DNA of 64,000 nucleotides from Apis mellifera (taxonomy: Eukaryota > Arthropoda > Insecta > Hymenoptera > Apidae): the NCBI RefSeq assembly GCF_003254395.2, contig NC_037641.1, positions 5,066,001-5,130,000 of the forward strand. The letters are read 5' to 3'. The translations under genes and the position numbers were made by a program. This document shows, piece after piece, positions 28,309 to 42,087 of this stretch; position 1 is the stretch's first letter; each line of letters begins with the position of its first letter. Below the pieces are notes generated by a model. The model did not search any database, had not been told where the DNA came from, and saw only the letters and a program-made list of their open reading frames with translations.

Positions 28309-30198
28309 AGAGGAACTTTTCCTTTTTTGGTAATAATTAAATTCAATAAACGGACGTTTTATGCAAAAATTGCGAATGTATGTAAATGGATCTGTAGAAT
28401 TGCACGACATGCAAAAATATTCAAAGTATTTTTACGAGTATGCATTATGGTATTCGAGGAATAATACAAGTTTCTATTTAAACTCCAGTTCTTTAGTCAT
28501 GTTCATAAAAATTTAATCTTGCATAAGAATCTGCATTTTATTAGCGAGAAAATATCCAGAAATGGAAGTGTAACGTTGAAGGATAGTTTCGAGAACAAGA
28601 AGTTGCTGCAATAAGAAAAGCAGCATTGAAATTTTCTGAAAAAGAAAATTGCAAATTGCAATTGGAGGAAAAAAAAAGGGAGGGGGAGAAAAAACAAGAC
28701 AAGTTTCGAGGAAAGATATTGCAGAAATTTTTCGGGAAAGAAGTTGCAATAATAGAGTAAAAGTTCCAAGAAGGAAACCTTTCAATGATACGAGAGCAAC
28801 GTACAAAAGAAAAAAAAGTACAGCAATAAAATAAAACGAGAAATATAGTATGGATTCTGAAGAAAGCAAGTTATATATAGAAAAAAGAATAAAAGACATC
28901 GGAAAATGAATATAATATAAACAAGATTGCAAGAAATTGCGGATTAAATATAAGGCCACAAAAAGAATTCTATTAACCAAAAAAAGTTGAAATTATCGTA
29001 TTTCTTATTAACGAATTTTTCCAACAGTTGACTTCGTGCAAACTATACGAGCATCTGTCTATTCTTTTTCTGAATAATTTCAACATCATCAGTAATAATC
29101 CCTATAAAAAAAAAAACGTGTCCATAAATTTGACAGAACTATCAATTTAAAATTCGAAAAAGCCTGATATCTCATCTCATCATTTTTCTTTCCCTTAAAT
29201 TTTGAAAAATTTATATGCTTATCTAAACGAATAAATAGTAGTAAGTAGTAGAGATCGTGATAAGAGATCCGTTAGCCGGTAAGAATCAATGGAACGATAT
29301 TATAAGAGCTTATAGGCGCGACAGCTGATCGCGCTCAGCTGGTGTAGAAACTCCAAGGCCGCTTCGGTGCCCCAGGTGCGAAACGCTCGATTATGGCCGT
29401 AGACGAAACAAACGCCACGGCTCCTCCTTTGTTCCTTGACCCTTATTTACGAATCGATTCCTTGGGAGAAAACGTTTCGAAGAAAGGAAATAGAGGGTGC
29501 ATTTGTAGTGATTCCACTGTTCCCAAGAATCGAGCGGTATTTAACTTTTTAAAAGATTCCCCTTTGACAGAGAATGGTATAATTTTCCTTCCGGACAGAC
29601 TTCCAACGATATTATTCCACATCTCTTCTTTCCATTTTTAATGATCCGCGATGATGAGACTTAAACTTTTTTTTTCTTTATAATTCATTATACAATATAT
29701 GGGGAAATTTATGAATTTATCGATATCATAGTTTTATATGGAGATATGGAGATTGAATATATCATGTGGAATAAAATTAACTAGCGTTTGTAAATTCGAA
29801 AATTTTAATTTTAATCTTTTTATTCCACCTTGCTATATTTCTAATCCCCTTTAATTTAAAACTCCCCTTTATATCGTGGAAATTAATACAGCCTCGCACA
29901 ATTTGCACAATTAACACGAATTGTTGCATATTTCCAACACCATTATGTAATTTTCTAAAACGATCATTCCGATACACACAGCCATCTTTCTTCAAAACGA
30001 TCTACGTGATCGATCAACAGCTTATCCACGAGGTGGATCTTAATTTTACGAAGCCGTATACCTTACCCCTTTCCCAAAGACGAAGAGTGAACGTAAGAGA
30101 AATATCTCGAACGGGGCACAGCTCGCGTGTATAAGAACGCTTATGTTTTCCAAGCGGTATAAATATAACCCTCGTGAACGAACGTCTATTTTATAGAC

Positions 30199-30658
30199 CA
30201 GTGTTTCCCAACCCGTGGGTTGGGAAACGAAATGGAATATTTTTTTAAGGGGGTTGCTCTACGAATTTTCTTTATTCGATTATCACATTCGATTGTTCAC
30301 ACGAAACGTTTTATAAGATTTATCGATGCTTCAATTTAATATAGCTATACAGTTGAATTTACAGTAAAATAAATTGTGGTTTATCACTGAGAAAAATATC
30401 GAAGATTCGATATCGATGTTTCACTTAAAGTTTCGATAATCATTACGTGGAAATGTAATAAATTACACGATCTATCATTGAAAAGATATTGGAAATTCGA
30501 TATTTTATATTTTCCACGACAAACTTTTGACACTTCGTTAAGTAATATCCCCGTACAGATATTAAAAATAAGATGTTATATTTTAATCTTTATCCCGTTA
30601 AAAATAAATTTTTACGTAATTACGGAGGAAAAGGGGGATGGGTGTTGAGAGACACTGT
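30199..30658. mobile_element. hAT-like non-autonomous remnant (candidate)
   Basis: The left end reads CAGTGTTTCCCAACCC, typical of hAT terminal repeats, and is followed by GTGGGTTGGGAAAC, giving a sub-terminal palindrome. The right end, GTTGAGAGACACTG at 30645-30658, matches the reverse complement of the left 14 bases at 12 positions. The candidate is 460 bp with no transposase frame. Possible 8-bp flanks match at only five positions, so any target duplication is decayed. Inside, a roughly 30-bp degenerate direct repeat occurs at 30383 and 30474. Confidence 0.42.
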
Positions 30659-33600
30659 TGCAGAGGTTGCATGCCCTTCGCAACCAAGGGCTCGATCGTG
30701 TGTTGTCGAGCATGAAACGAACTATGAACTAGATTTGTCGCGGTGATGCCAGGGAAATGAGCCTGGAAAGACTATAATTCGAACCGTTGAACCAAACCGC
30801 CGTTCTAGCTTACAATTATACACTTTATGTCGGTTATTATGGAACGGTTAAACAATCACGGTCAGATTTCTGTGCAATTTTGTGGTTAAATTAAAAGAGG
30901 CTCGATGATGGAAAGTGGGTTAATCGGTGGATAAGAATTTTAATTTTAAAAGGGGGCGAGTTAGGGATCGATGGTGTGCGAATAATTCATGCATATATAA
31001 AAATCATAGATGCAAGAAAGTTAATTAATGCGTCTAGTATGTAAAAATATTCAAAATAAGGTGTATCAGATTTCTTCCACCAATTATTACACATTAAAAA
31101 TATGCGTACAAAAATATTTTTATGGAGAATCATTTCACTTTTCATTTTCATCTCGTTACTTTAATCTCATTTTTAAATGTTACATCGAATAATTGATTAA
31201 TTTTTAAAAAATTACGATGACCTTTCGTGAAATTGATGATATGCATGAATGATATTCAATCACGTAACGAAATAAATGGCAAGTAATTAATAAATATTCG
31301 AATCAATATTGATCAATGTGGTTAGGAAAATGATGGAGGGAGAAAGTTTCAGAAATTATCCGTTCCTTTCGAAATAGGAGCAAACCGCGAAAGAAAAGGG
31401 ATGGAAAAAGGGTGAGCCGTTGAAAGAGAAGAGATTGCACGAGCACACCATTGGTTTAACTTTGGAAAACCACGTCGAACCACCGAGGAAAACCGGAAGT
31501 TTCCTCTCCTTTCGAGTCGAACGAATGCAAAAGAAATAACGTCGATAAAAGCTGAAAATTGGGTAAACGAAAGAGCTTGAAAATAGTTTGTTCATTAACT
31601 AACTACTTTCCTTATTCCAAAAGGATCGGATAAATAATCGTTTGTTCCATTTTTTAAATCTTAAAATTGTTCAAACATTTTTGTTATCGTCGAAAATCGT
31701 TGGTTTAAAATTAAATAACAAAGGAATATTTCACGGATAGTTGGAGAAAACTTTACTTTATGAAAGTTGGAGATTTCAGATAGGGAGGTATTCTAAGCTG
31801 GAAACAATTTAGTTAATGGCTCGCCCATAATCGAACGATAAAGTATTCTGTCTGTACGCAAAGACGATTAATCGGGAAAATTAATTCGCCAGCAGTCCAT
31901 TTGTATAATTACGCGAGGTTGTTCTTGCATCGAGGGAAAAAAGAAGAGGCGAAACGTCAAAATGCCGGTGCATTTGACTTCACCTTCCGTTTCACCCTCC
32001 TCCGACTTTCTATGGTCGGCACTCGAGCAAAAGCCCATTGGGAAAACCAACCCCCCTCCCCCTCCCCCGAACTCCCATGAGAATCAATCCGTTCTCGTTC
32101 TTTGGTACCTTCTATTCATTCGCTATTCCCAAAATTAAAACGCGAAATAACCCGTTAAATAACTTGTTCGATATTTAATCGTGAAATATTTCGTAACGAT
32201 ATTTTTAGCAAAAACTTTTTTCTATTGCATCTTACAAAAGATACCAAGTCGTAATTTTCATTCGATATCAAAAAGAATATACATAAAGATAAATATATAT
32301 ATATTGATTACTTGAATTCTTTTTTTTAGAACGATCAACTCCTTTTCAACTCCTGTAACAACAAATATAAGAAATAATTTCGATTCGCAATAATCAAGAA
32401 TAGCGATGGAAGGACGAGTAACGTCTCGAAATTTTCTCAAATTTTCAGCGGTGGGAAATAACAAACACCCGGCCATCTCATCTCCCCGACCGTGTCTCGC
32501 TGGCGAACAAAGACACGAAGCCCAAAGGCAACGAGGAAGGCAACTTATCCGAAATACGTTGTTGCACCTTGCGTATTCGACACGCAAGGGGGAGGAGGCA
32601 AGCATCATCGGTGCTTGATCGAAGAATGAAGAAACGGCACACGACGGTGTCGTTCGCGGCAGCCTACTCGCATTAACGCCCCTGGGATAGAATTCGCTAA
32701 CTGTGAATCGTTTCGTACATATCTCTGCGGCCGTGGAGGGATCGATACGGTCGCCATGGCGACGCGGGGGCCTCCTCTATAGGGATACAGATACAGGGAT
32801 ACATCTCAATACGAGTAAAGCGGCCTGTGCTTTCCACTCTCCCGCGCGCCGCCACCCCCACTTTTTCCCTTTTACCGACCCAACCGCGTTCCCAACGTCC
32901 TCCATGGCCTCGCGCCACCCGAACCACCCTCTTCGACTCTTTGTCCCGTTCCTTGCGACTTTTTGCCCGGCTCTCGCTCTTCTTCCCCCACCACTTTCTC
33001 TCTCTCTCTCTAATTATTTGAAGACGATTTCGGGATACTCGTGAATGGCAGGAGAGAGAATGAAGAGAGAGAGAAAGAATGCTTGGAAGATGGCGCGAAG
33101 GTGGATGTAAGGGTGAATAATTTTAATTTGGAGAGATTGGAAAATTGTGGCAAATGTGGATGGAAAATGTTAATTCTGCATCATTCATACCGATTGGAAA
33201 GAAATATCCACTGAAATTATTTCTGTTCATCAATGATAAACGAACAGTTACAGAATCTGAAGAAAATATTCCAATAAAAATAATTTTGTTCACACCTCGT
33301 AGATCGTCATGATCGGTGAATTTAGTTTGAAATTACTTGGATGTCGAGGAAGAGGATTTTCTCTCGAGCGAAATAAATCTCGAATTCAAGTATCGCTATT
33401 ATTAAAAGCTGAGTGGATTGTTATCATTTTGCATATTCTTCGCTGGATTTCAGCTGGATACTTCCGCGAAAACATTTTCGCGATTGCCTAACTGGATGGA
33501 TAAACTCGAGCGAAATTCAGACGGAAGTTCTGACAATTCTGAAAACTGTATATTTCAAAACAAAAAGGAAGAAGAATTAAACGTTAATTAAATCTGACAT

Positions 33601-33835
33601 ACAATTTATTATACCCCCATTGAAGAGTTATAATCAATTAAATTAAAACGTCTCTATTCAACTCTTCCAAATTTCTATATCGTTTTTGAAAACAATGCTT
33701 ATTAAAAAAAAAAAATTATTATTATATAAATATTCGAAAGATAAAATTTTAACAAATTCTTGTTAAAATTTTTCGAACTTTGATTCGAACACGACAATTT
33801 TATGCACATTTTGCTGGATTCAGAATAACACTACA

Positions 33836-33849
33836 TCCGCAGAGGGCAG
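33836..33849 (+). promoter_or_regulatory. CTCF-like motif
   Basis: TCCGCAGAGGGCAG matches the general CTCF core consensus CCASYAGRKGGCRS at 12 of 14 positions, including the whole AGRKGGCRS half. The GC-richer block 33830-33990 around it looks like a possible conserved element. Confidence 0.3.
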
Positions 33850-36770
33850 TATCACGAGATCGTTAGGTGACTTGCCTCTGATATTGCACGACCTTATTAA
33901 CTTCGCGAGCCATAAAGGCCTCATGGCGGTCCACGATCTATACGTACATGGTATATTTAGCCTGGCCTGCTATCCCCCTGCTTATTAGACTTAATTAACA
34001 ATTTTACTATTAAAATTAAATTTGCGCACATGGTATACTCCCCTTAAAAGTGTAGCATGTGTTTGAAAATTTGCCGGGAAAATGATTAAATCAAGAAAGG
34101 AAGAAATGATACTTGGATGGAATTGGATAAATAAAAAATTGTTCCAACTCGACGTTAAAAAGATGGGATGGACGAGTATGCTCGAGTGGGAAGTATAAAT
34201 GGTACCAAGTGAATTTCTCTTTATGAGAACAATACGTGCAGAATTAAAGTAAATGAATAATTGAAAGGATCGTAATAAAAAGAGATCCTTCTTATCTAAC
34301 ATCATAAAGCAGAAAGATATACGATTTCGTAATTCGATTTCAGTTGCTTCGTAAAAATAAATTCTTTCACAATGTAATTACAACATTTGCAGTTACGTAT
34401 AATGATTTTTTAATGATTTTTTAAAAGAAATTATAAAGAATTGAAGAAAGATTTTAATATATCCAATTGTATCATCATCAAGCAAATGATATTTCATAAA
34501 TCAAATCATTACGTAAAATACAGTCAATATCATTGGAAAGATTCGTTTCTCTTATATTACTACTTTTTTTTTAATTATTTATTTTGCATGAATTTGCAAA
34601 AATTGATCGTCTCAAGAGAAAAAGAAATGCAAGGGGAATCGATGAATTTCAAGTCTTGGATCGAAAGAACGAGGAACGAAGTATCGTTGAATGAGCTTCG
34701 ATCCGATTGAGGAGGATCCGGTTCGTTTCCTTCGCTTTCTGTCAAATTTACCGAGAATTCGTCGGAACAAATCGTCGGAAGATGGGATAACGCGTTCAGG
34801 AATACACACACTTTTATACGATGAAAGTTATTTTTTATTCTAACACGTACATTTAAAGATTTTGAAATATATACAAACGAGATTCCCATGAAAAGGAAAT
34901 TCCCCCTTTTCTCGATCCCATAAAATTAATATCGCATCAATAACCTTGATATTTGGCACGAATGAAAGTATCTCCGTGCAGAAATATCGAATTCGAAAGC
35001 GAGAAGCGTCGAAACATGATCGATGAAGAAGAAGACGTTCGTTAATTCCTCTCGTGGCAACCCTCTATCGATACTTGGTTTAACACCAGAACTTTCCATT
35101 TCCGTTTGCCGCTCAATGATCGCGGAACTCGTAAAAAAGGAAACTTTCTCTCTCTCTTTCTCTTTCTTTCTCTCTCTTTCGAGTATAAAATCCACGCGCG
35201 ATGTGCTAAACTCGATTACACTTTCGATCGTCGTTGAATTTTCGAAAACAGGGAGAGAAAGAGAGAGAGTTGAGAAGAAGAAGAAAAAGAAGAAGAAACT
35301 TTTTTAGCCTCGCGTTATTTGTCACCATCAGAGTTGGAGAACAATGGAGGCAGAGTTTCTCGGTTTCACGCGTATCCAGATAGCAACCGTTCCAACGGAA
35401 TGGAACGCATTGTTCGAACACAATCGAATTCCTTTTGAGTTCTGTCGAATGGGCCATTTCCTCTCTCACCCCTCCACCTTCTTCCACCTCGCGGCCGCTT
35501 TCATATTTGGCCGCGCACACCGCCCTTCCCTTGTCAAATTACGCTGATACGTCAAGATGGAGAAACAAGGATAATGGTGGAGGAGGCAACAAGGAAGAGC
35601 GAAGGAAATCCGAAGATTGGATCCTGTTCGATTCAATATCCAATAATTAAATTGTGCTGTTTTCGATATATCATCCTTTTGGATGATTTTACAACGATAG
35701 AAGAATTTAAGAAATGTTGAGGAAACAAGAGAAGAGTAGATATTTCGTTATTTTTTATCATCGAGAACCTGTTTCACTCACTCGAGAAGAATGCATTTGG
35801 AAAAGGGAAGCAAGAAGAAGTATTTACACGTTGTTGAGCTGAAAAGTTATGGAGAAATTGATATGCTTTTCAATTTAAAAGTAGACAAGTTTTTCCCTCG
35901 TTCAAGAGAACCATTCCTCTCTTACATCAGCTTCAACGGTTCGTAAAATATGAAGAAAAAAATTTTATCGCCGCTTTTAACCGCTTCGAAAGGAAACACC
36001 GTGCAACCGTGTACAACAACATTTATGCACACAATCTAAAATTCACCGTTTTTCACCGATATTACGTTTTGTTAAGTAATTCTTTCACCCTTCAATAAGT
36101 TCGCCAAATAATCGCGAGACGTCCGTTCTGCTCTCTCTCTTTCCTCGTTACATCTCGCTGCGTCCAACGATCCGCCATTTTGGATCTAACTTGTACAACT
36201 TTAATCATACCTGTTTTCCTTTCCCGTGTTGATTTTAAAGAAACAATCATATATAACAAGTTATCAGAAATAACGGGATTGTTGAGATAAAGGATCCAAC
36301 AAGTACAGATTAATTTAACATTTCTCGTTTTAAAAATAATTGAGCTGAAATAACTGATATTTTGGCAAACAGTTCTTTCGAGTCTGGTGAACTATTAAAT
36401 GGAAAAATTTAGGATTTAATCGAACTTAAAAATCCCATCTCGAGCGGGAATTCGAATCGATGTTCATATTCTGCATATGCAGAAGATGAAACGAATCGAA
36501 GTTTTCCTGGTCGTTTCGAGAAACACCGCCGTCTCACGTTTCGCTCGCTCGTGAAAAACGTGAATGCTCTTTTCCTCCAGAGTCGCGTGCTCGCGGCCCG
36601 AGTAAGCCGTAAAATGTAAATGTAGAAACAGGAAGCGAAGCGCGGAGTCTAGTGGAAAACGAAGCAAGCCGGGTGACTCACGAGAAATCCAAATCACCGT
36701 GACTGCGAACCGTGAGACTCCGTAAAGATGCTCGTAAACCGGAAGAGACATCTTTGAACGCTCCTCGCCA

Positions 36771-36772
<2 letters not shown>

Positions 36773-36801
<29 letters not shown>
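36773..36801. repeat. TA microsatellite
   Basis: This is an uninterrupted TA run of 29 bases. Confidence 0.95.
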
Positions 36802-36803
<2 letters not shown>

Positions 36804-39371
36804 CAGCGTTTTCTAAAGTTTTTTTCTTTCTTTTTTTACGAATTTCGACTTGCCTTTGTTTAAACAATTTACGAGCCTTCATATACAGTTCGATTAAATT
36901 GCAAGATATAAAATATTCCACAGCGTTTTCTAAGCAATCCCTTTTTAAGCGTCCATTTTCCTTTTGCGACGTTCGAATAATATAGTAAGGGAGATTTGCG
37001 AAAAGAAATTAGCACGGTTTTATTACCGTGAAATAATGTGGAGAATATGATAATTATAGCGAAATAAATAAAATGATGAAAGTCTTAACGGTGACAGCGG
37101 CAACCCTCTAAAAATACCACGAGATTCGTGTAAGTCATGACTCACGGAAGCCTACGTTCTCGTAGGTCGATGATGATATGGGTGGCATGGATATGGTGAG
37201 CTTTTCAGAGATCTTATATAATCGTTTCTTCACAAGATTCGACGAAGAATAATACCAAGCTTGTTATTTTTTCGATTTTTAATCTCTTATCTTAAAATAT
37301 CACATTTATCGAATTTTGACATGAAAAATTTACTTTTTCACAGATCAAAGGTACAACTACGATTAAAGAAGAAGAAGAAAAAATTGGATTTTCTTTCGGA
37401 TGTAGGTCAAAGCGGCGACACGTGAATTTTTACGATTCAAAGAAGTTTCCATGACTCCGATACGATGGGTTCCTAAGCACACTTGATAATTCCAAGGAAA
37501 CGCTTCTTACGGAAACGGAGTGATTCAGGAAAATCCTTGAAACTTCTCACTTCTGTACTCGCTACTCCCCGTTTACGTGGCGCAAAGAATTACTTATGAA
37601 TCGATGCGGCAGCATCGATTTCCCGAAATGGTAATTCACCTTAGTACCTAGAATTGCTTAAAGTGTCCTTGGAAGTGTCCTAGCTTCGACATCCCTCGAT
37701 TATCTCGCATTAACGAACCAGTGGAATGAGGAACACGAGTCGAAGTTTCAAACGTACGATTTATTATCCAACTTTTAACCGTTTATTAAATTGGAAACGA
37801 AAATTGGCACGAAATGTTTCAAAAAGTTTGACAGTTAGTTAAAATTTGAGGTAAGGAATGATTTGTACAAACAACACTCGTGCGAGAATGTTACGTTAAT
37901 TGATTAACCGATTGCCCACGATTTATTTCCCAAATATACGTGCTCTACTTCGAATCAACTTATTCGTACAAAAGTCTTCACTCGCTCCTTTGTTTCAAAT
38001 TGAACTGCACGCGTATCACTTTTCAAAATCGAAAGTAAAAGATGATGAAACCGTAGCACACGAGCGAAATACCCATCTCGATCGAATCCTATTCCGTGGC
38101 ATCTCCATATAAAGGAAACAATGAACAGTTGTGGAGGGAGTGGGGACAAAAGCTACACGGCCACCGTTGAAAATTGGAAACCGAGCACACTCGACGATCC
38201 TATGTAAATATACGGTACTCCCGTTCCACGAGGATTGGAGGAAACCAGTTGCATCGGTCGTCGAACGGAAAGTATCGTGTCCCTTCTGTTTGTCCGAGGA
38301 GGGGAACACGCTTCGTTCGATTATCCGTTCCAACGGACGGACAGAATTTCTCGCGAGGTATCGTCCTGTTCCTTCCTTCCTTCCCTCCTTCCCTCCTCCA
38401 AACGTGAAATTTTCTAAAAAAGAGAGGACGTGGCGTCGATCTTTCTATTTTTCCACCGAATACATTCGTTCGAGTTTCGGTTCATCGGCCGAATGGATGA
38501 GATTCCAGTGCCCCGTGTCAATATCAATCTCCACGAATGGTCTTACTTCGAGGGGGGAGGAGAGGAGGGTGAAAAAGAGAGGAATAAGAGAGAAGAGAGG
38601 TGGCGAACTCGAGCGGGAGCCGAGGTCGTGGACGCGTCGGCTTTTTCGTCTCGTCGGTCCGTCCGTTCTTTGTGAAGAAGAAACCAACCACCATCTGTTC
38701 TGAGCATGCCTTTCGCATTTTGCTAACAATCATTACCTGTGCACACTGTTTACTGCTGCTAAGAATCTTGGAGCGTTCGAGATTCGATCGTTTTTGGCAA
38801 TCGAAGAGACGATGAGGATAGTTTGAAGAGGAGGAGGAATTATTTGGACGATGGACAGAGAAATAATTGAAGATTAGTCGAGAATATGGAGAACGTATAT
38901 TCTTTAACGAACTGTAAAATTTTAATGGATGGAATATTGAAATCCCAATGCACACGTTTATTATTTAAAAATAACGGGACGCGGTCAATTATCATTGAAA
39001 TTGATTGAAATGAACTATTGATATATCTATAAATTTCGATTCGAATTAAATCGTATCGATTTTATTATCGAACGATCATTGTCAGGGGGAATAATGTCGT
39101 TTACATCGAATTTACTGGAAATATATTCTGCTCTCTTATTTTCTTCGATGGATAAGATATGATAGTGTGTCGAGATTGGTATTCCAGAGACAAATTCACG
39201 AGACGCCGGAATAAATGGATGCCGTGGCCCGAAGTCAACGATTCGAGACTTCTGACCCCGTTGAGAGTTAGACGGTCGGCAATGAGTCACCAAGAAGAAG
39301 ACTGACACATTATATTTTTCACGAGCGTAAATCGACAATACGCGCGATACTTTCGCAATACTTCTTTTTTT

Positions 39372-39391
39372 TTCTTCTTCTTCTTCTTCTT
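39372..39391. repeat. TTC microsatellite
   Basis: A run of TTC units lies within a longer pyrimidine stretch (39362-39402). Confidence 0.85.
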
Positions 39392-41427
39392 TTTCTCCCC
39401 TCCATTATTCGATCGTCAACGGCCGATCAAACACCTGGAGTATGACCTCTTTTTCTCGAAAATAAATGTTACGACCAGGTATATACACCTGCTCTTCTCT
39501 CTTGATCGAGTCGCTTGCGAAACAGCTAAGCCGATAAATAAATGTATATACGTCCCCTCCTCCCCCTATCCCGGTATAATAAAGTAAAAATGCATGCTGG
39601 TAGATCGACCTTCTGTCGAGTTCTAATAGAGTCAACAGAATGCTTGATTGCAATATGGCGTGCACACGTTTCAACAATGACGAATACCTCATAATTCGAA
39701 TCCTCGTCTTTCAAGTTGTTTCATTACATTGAAATATATGATATTCAGTTTGAAACGATATTGCGAATTAATTGTTGAAACTTTGCAGCAGATTGAAAAA
39801 TGTATATATTCTATTTTTTCACCGATTTGATCAAAACTGTTTGAATTGCAAAAAAGAAAGAGAGAGAGAAGAATAACAATATTTGTTTAAGGTAAATATT
39901 TTTTATCGATAAATATCCTGTATAATGTTTATTAAAATTTAATTTATATCTTACGAGTTAAAATTTTTCGTTTCAAAAGTGACGCAACGCGTGCAAATGC
40001 AAAAATTCCCCTTCGAATTTCGTAATGAGCGTGAATTAACGCAACTTTTATTTCGGTTAAATTCCGGCAACATTTATAAAATTCCAAGTGTTACAAGAGG
40101 AGAGGACGTCTCGTAAATATCTCTGTGGCGGGATTACAAGAAAGAACGCAACGCGGAACACTCGGTGGTAACAAGCGAACGCCTCCACACAACCCTATAA
40201 TTAAAATATTTTTATCTGTGTGCGGAGGTCGGGTCAAACAGCCTCTTAAAATTTATTAAGCACGGGTATTCCGGTTTTCCTCGGTCCACCGGTGTATCGT
40301 AAGACGAGGGAGCGTAATGTCGCTTAAAAGCGTAATGCAAATTTGTAAATTCACACCGACCGAGTCCTAGCGGAGGCGTGTCGTCGCGTAACAAACCACC
40401 AAGGCTGTGAAATCTCGAGAATTCACGAGATGCGATCTTTATAAGACGTAGGAGCCAAAAAAAAAATAATAATATAACGAGAAATAGAGGGAAATTACTT
40501 GCAAATAGTTTTGGTAGACAGAGAAGGATATCAGATTTTCTTAAGCAAGAAGTAATTTATTTTTGCACAAGATATTTCGTGATAAATGAATTGGAATAAA
40601 TTGGAATTGATGAGAAATAAATAGTTTCTCGATATACAATTTTTATCGTTCGATTTATATATATATTCTTAAAAATCGGTAAATAATCAATTCTCTAATT
40701 TATTATTTCCTCCTCAAGCCTCAAACATTTTTATGATTCAAGGGAATCAAGTGGAACGTAAAGTTTGTGAAGTGAGATTACTTGAATAATTTACACAAAC
40801 AAATGGAACAAAAGTTGAAGACATTGGAGCCCAGATGTCGCACACGGCCATCGTGTAATATTCCTCTTGAAATCCTGCGTTATTTCCCGGGAAAATATAC
40901 TGGATATCTCGGGAGAACGAAGAGCCATTTATATCTCGAGTTAAAGCCACACTTGGCCCACTTTTCACCCAGGGACGATAACATCGACCTAGGCCAAAGT
41001 GATCGAGAATGACCCAGACCTAATCTCTCCACTTTCTAATCCACGAAACCTTTATATCCAAGTATCACGACTCGGCCCCACGTTTGTAATGGAGTTGTAT
41101 TCGTTCGTATCAATGGTGTCCCAACGTAATAAAGGGACGTTTTGTTCGAATTTACGAGGAGAACGGGTTGATATCCACGAGGCGGAAAGGCACCTGTCGT
41201 CCTCGTTGTTATCTTGTCGAGCGTGGCCGATTCACGCCTCGCTCGCCACCATTGTTATATTGCCGTAGGTCGGACCCGATCTTCCTGCATAGACGAGAGA
41301 ATTCTGAACCAGCATAGGCCACGTTCGATTCTATGCGCGAAAGTGCACCAAACAATGGCGCCACCCAGCCGAAGTTAACCCGTTCTCTGTGTTTCAACAG
41401 GTTAAGCGGCCGATCGATGGCCCTTTC

Positions 41428-41444
41428 AAAATGGCCGCCATTTT
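41428..41444. promoter_or_regulatory. Palindromic YY1/PHO-type site
   Basis: AAAATGGC and GCCATTTT flank one base, placing two GCCAT cores head to head. The surrounding block (41200-41470) is GC-rich, and TGGCGCCA also occurs nearby at about 41355. Confidence 0.35.
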
Positions 41445-42070
41445 GGCGGATTTCCGCAGAGCGCAAGTTAATCCCATGCGAACGATATTTTTCTTAAAAA
41501 CAAAGAAATGAGAACGAATTTTTTATTTTCAGAACGAATAATTCTTGATTTGAATATTCTTAAAAAATATACGTAAAATAAATAAATAAATTTTACTCGA
41601 GCGGATAAAGAAGCATCGATATTTTTGCTTAATTTCCTTTTTGAAAACGAGTTTAAAGAGCAAAGGCCGGTAAGGAATGAAAAATCGATCAATGATTCAG
41701 AGCAAAATCGTCGGTAAACAAGTCGAGCAAAAAAAAGAAGAAGAAGAGATCAGGGTCGTTCGGTATTAAAGATTTCTTTTTTTTACGAGAACCTCGTGTT
41801 ATAAATTCCCTCATGGTCGATGTTTCCCGAGTAACAACGGCCAATTTAGTTTTTCGTTGATCTAAATCGGGGTTGTAATTAAGCGATCGGGGAGAGCACG
41901 GAGCTCGTGAACAAGGAATCGATGGTTTTTACCAGAGATCACGGCCCTTAAGTACGAAAAATGCAGTATGTGAAATCGTTTCTCGAAGGCGAATAGAAAA
42001 TGGAATGGCTTTTTAACCTCTGTAAGAACAGTCACTTTTAATCGAAAACGCTGCTTCGTAACAGGCTGAA

Positions 42071-42087
42071 TGACGTCAATCCACGTG
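42071..42087. promoter_or_regulatory. CRE plus E-box motif pair
   Basis: TGACGTCA (42071-42078) lies three bases before CACGTG (42082-42087). Confidence 0.3.

Larger units (their letters stand above)
25640..38130. other. Intron segment, no gene seen
   Basis: The composition is mixed. It includes the hAT-like remnant, two TA microsatellites, a CTCF-like motif and GC-richer blocks near 27850-28220, 29260-29600, 32400-33060, 33830-33990, 35320-35640 and 36430-36770. Frames are short and unrecognised. Confidence 0.6.

Noticed and set aside
28503..28980. Minus-strand 155-codon frame rich in Phe and Leu
   Set aside because: The region is A/G-rich on the plus strand, which makes hydrophobic antisense frames by chance; no motif was found.
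38131..38703. A 190-codon plus-strand frame, the longest in the window
   Set aside because: It does not open with ATG, has no known motif, and frames on both strands are open in the same GC-rich block, so low stop density explains it.
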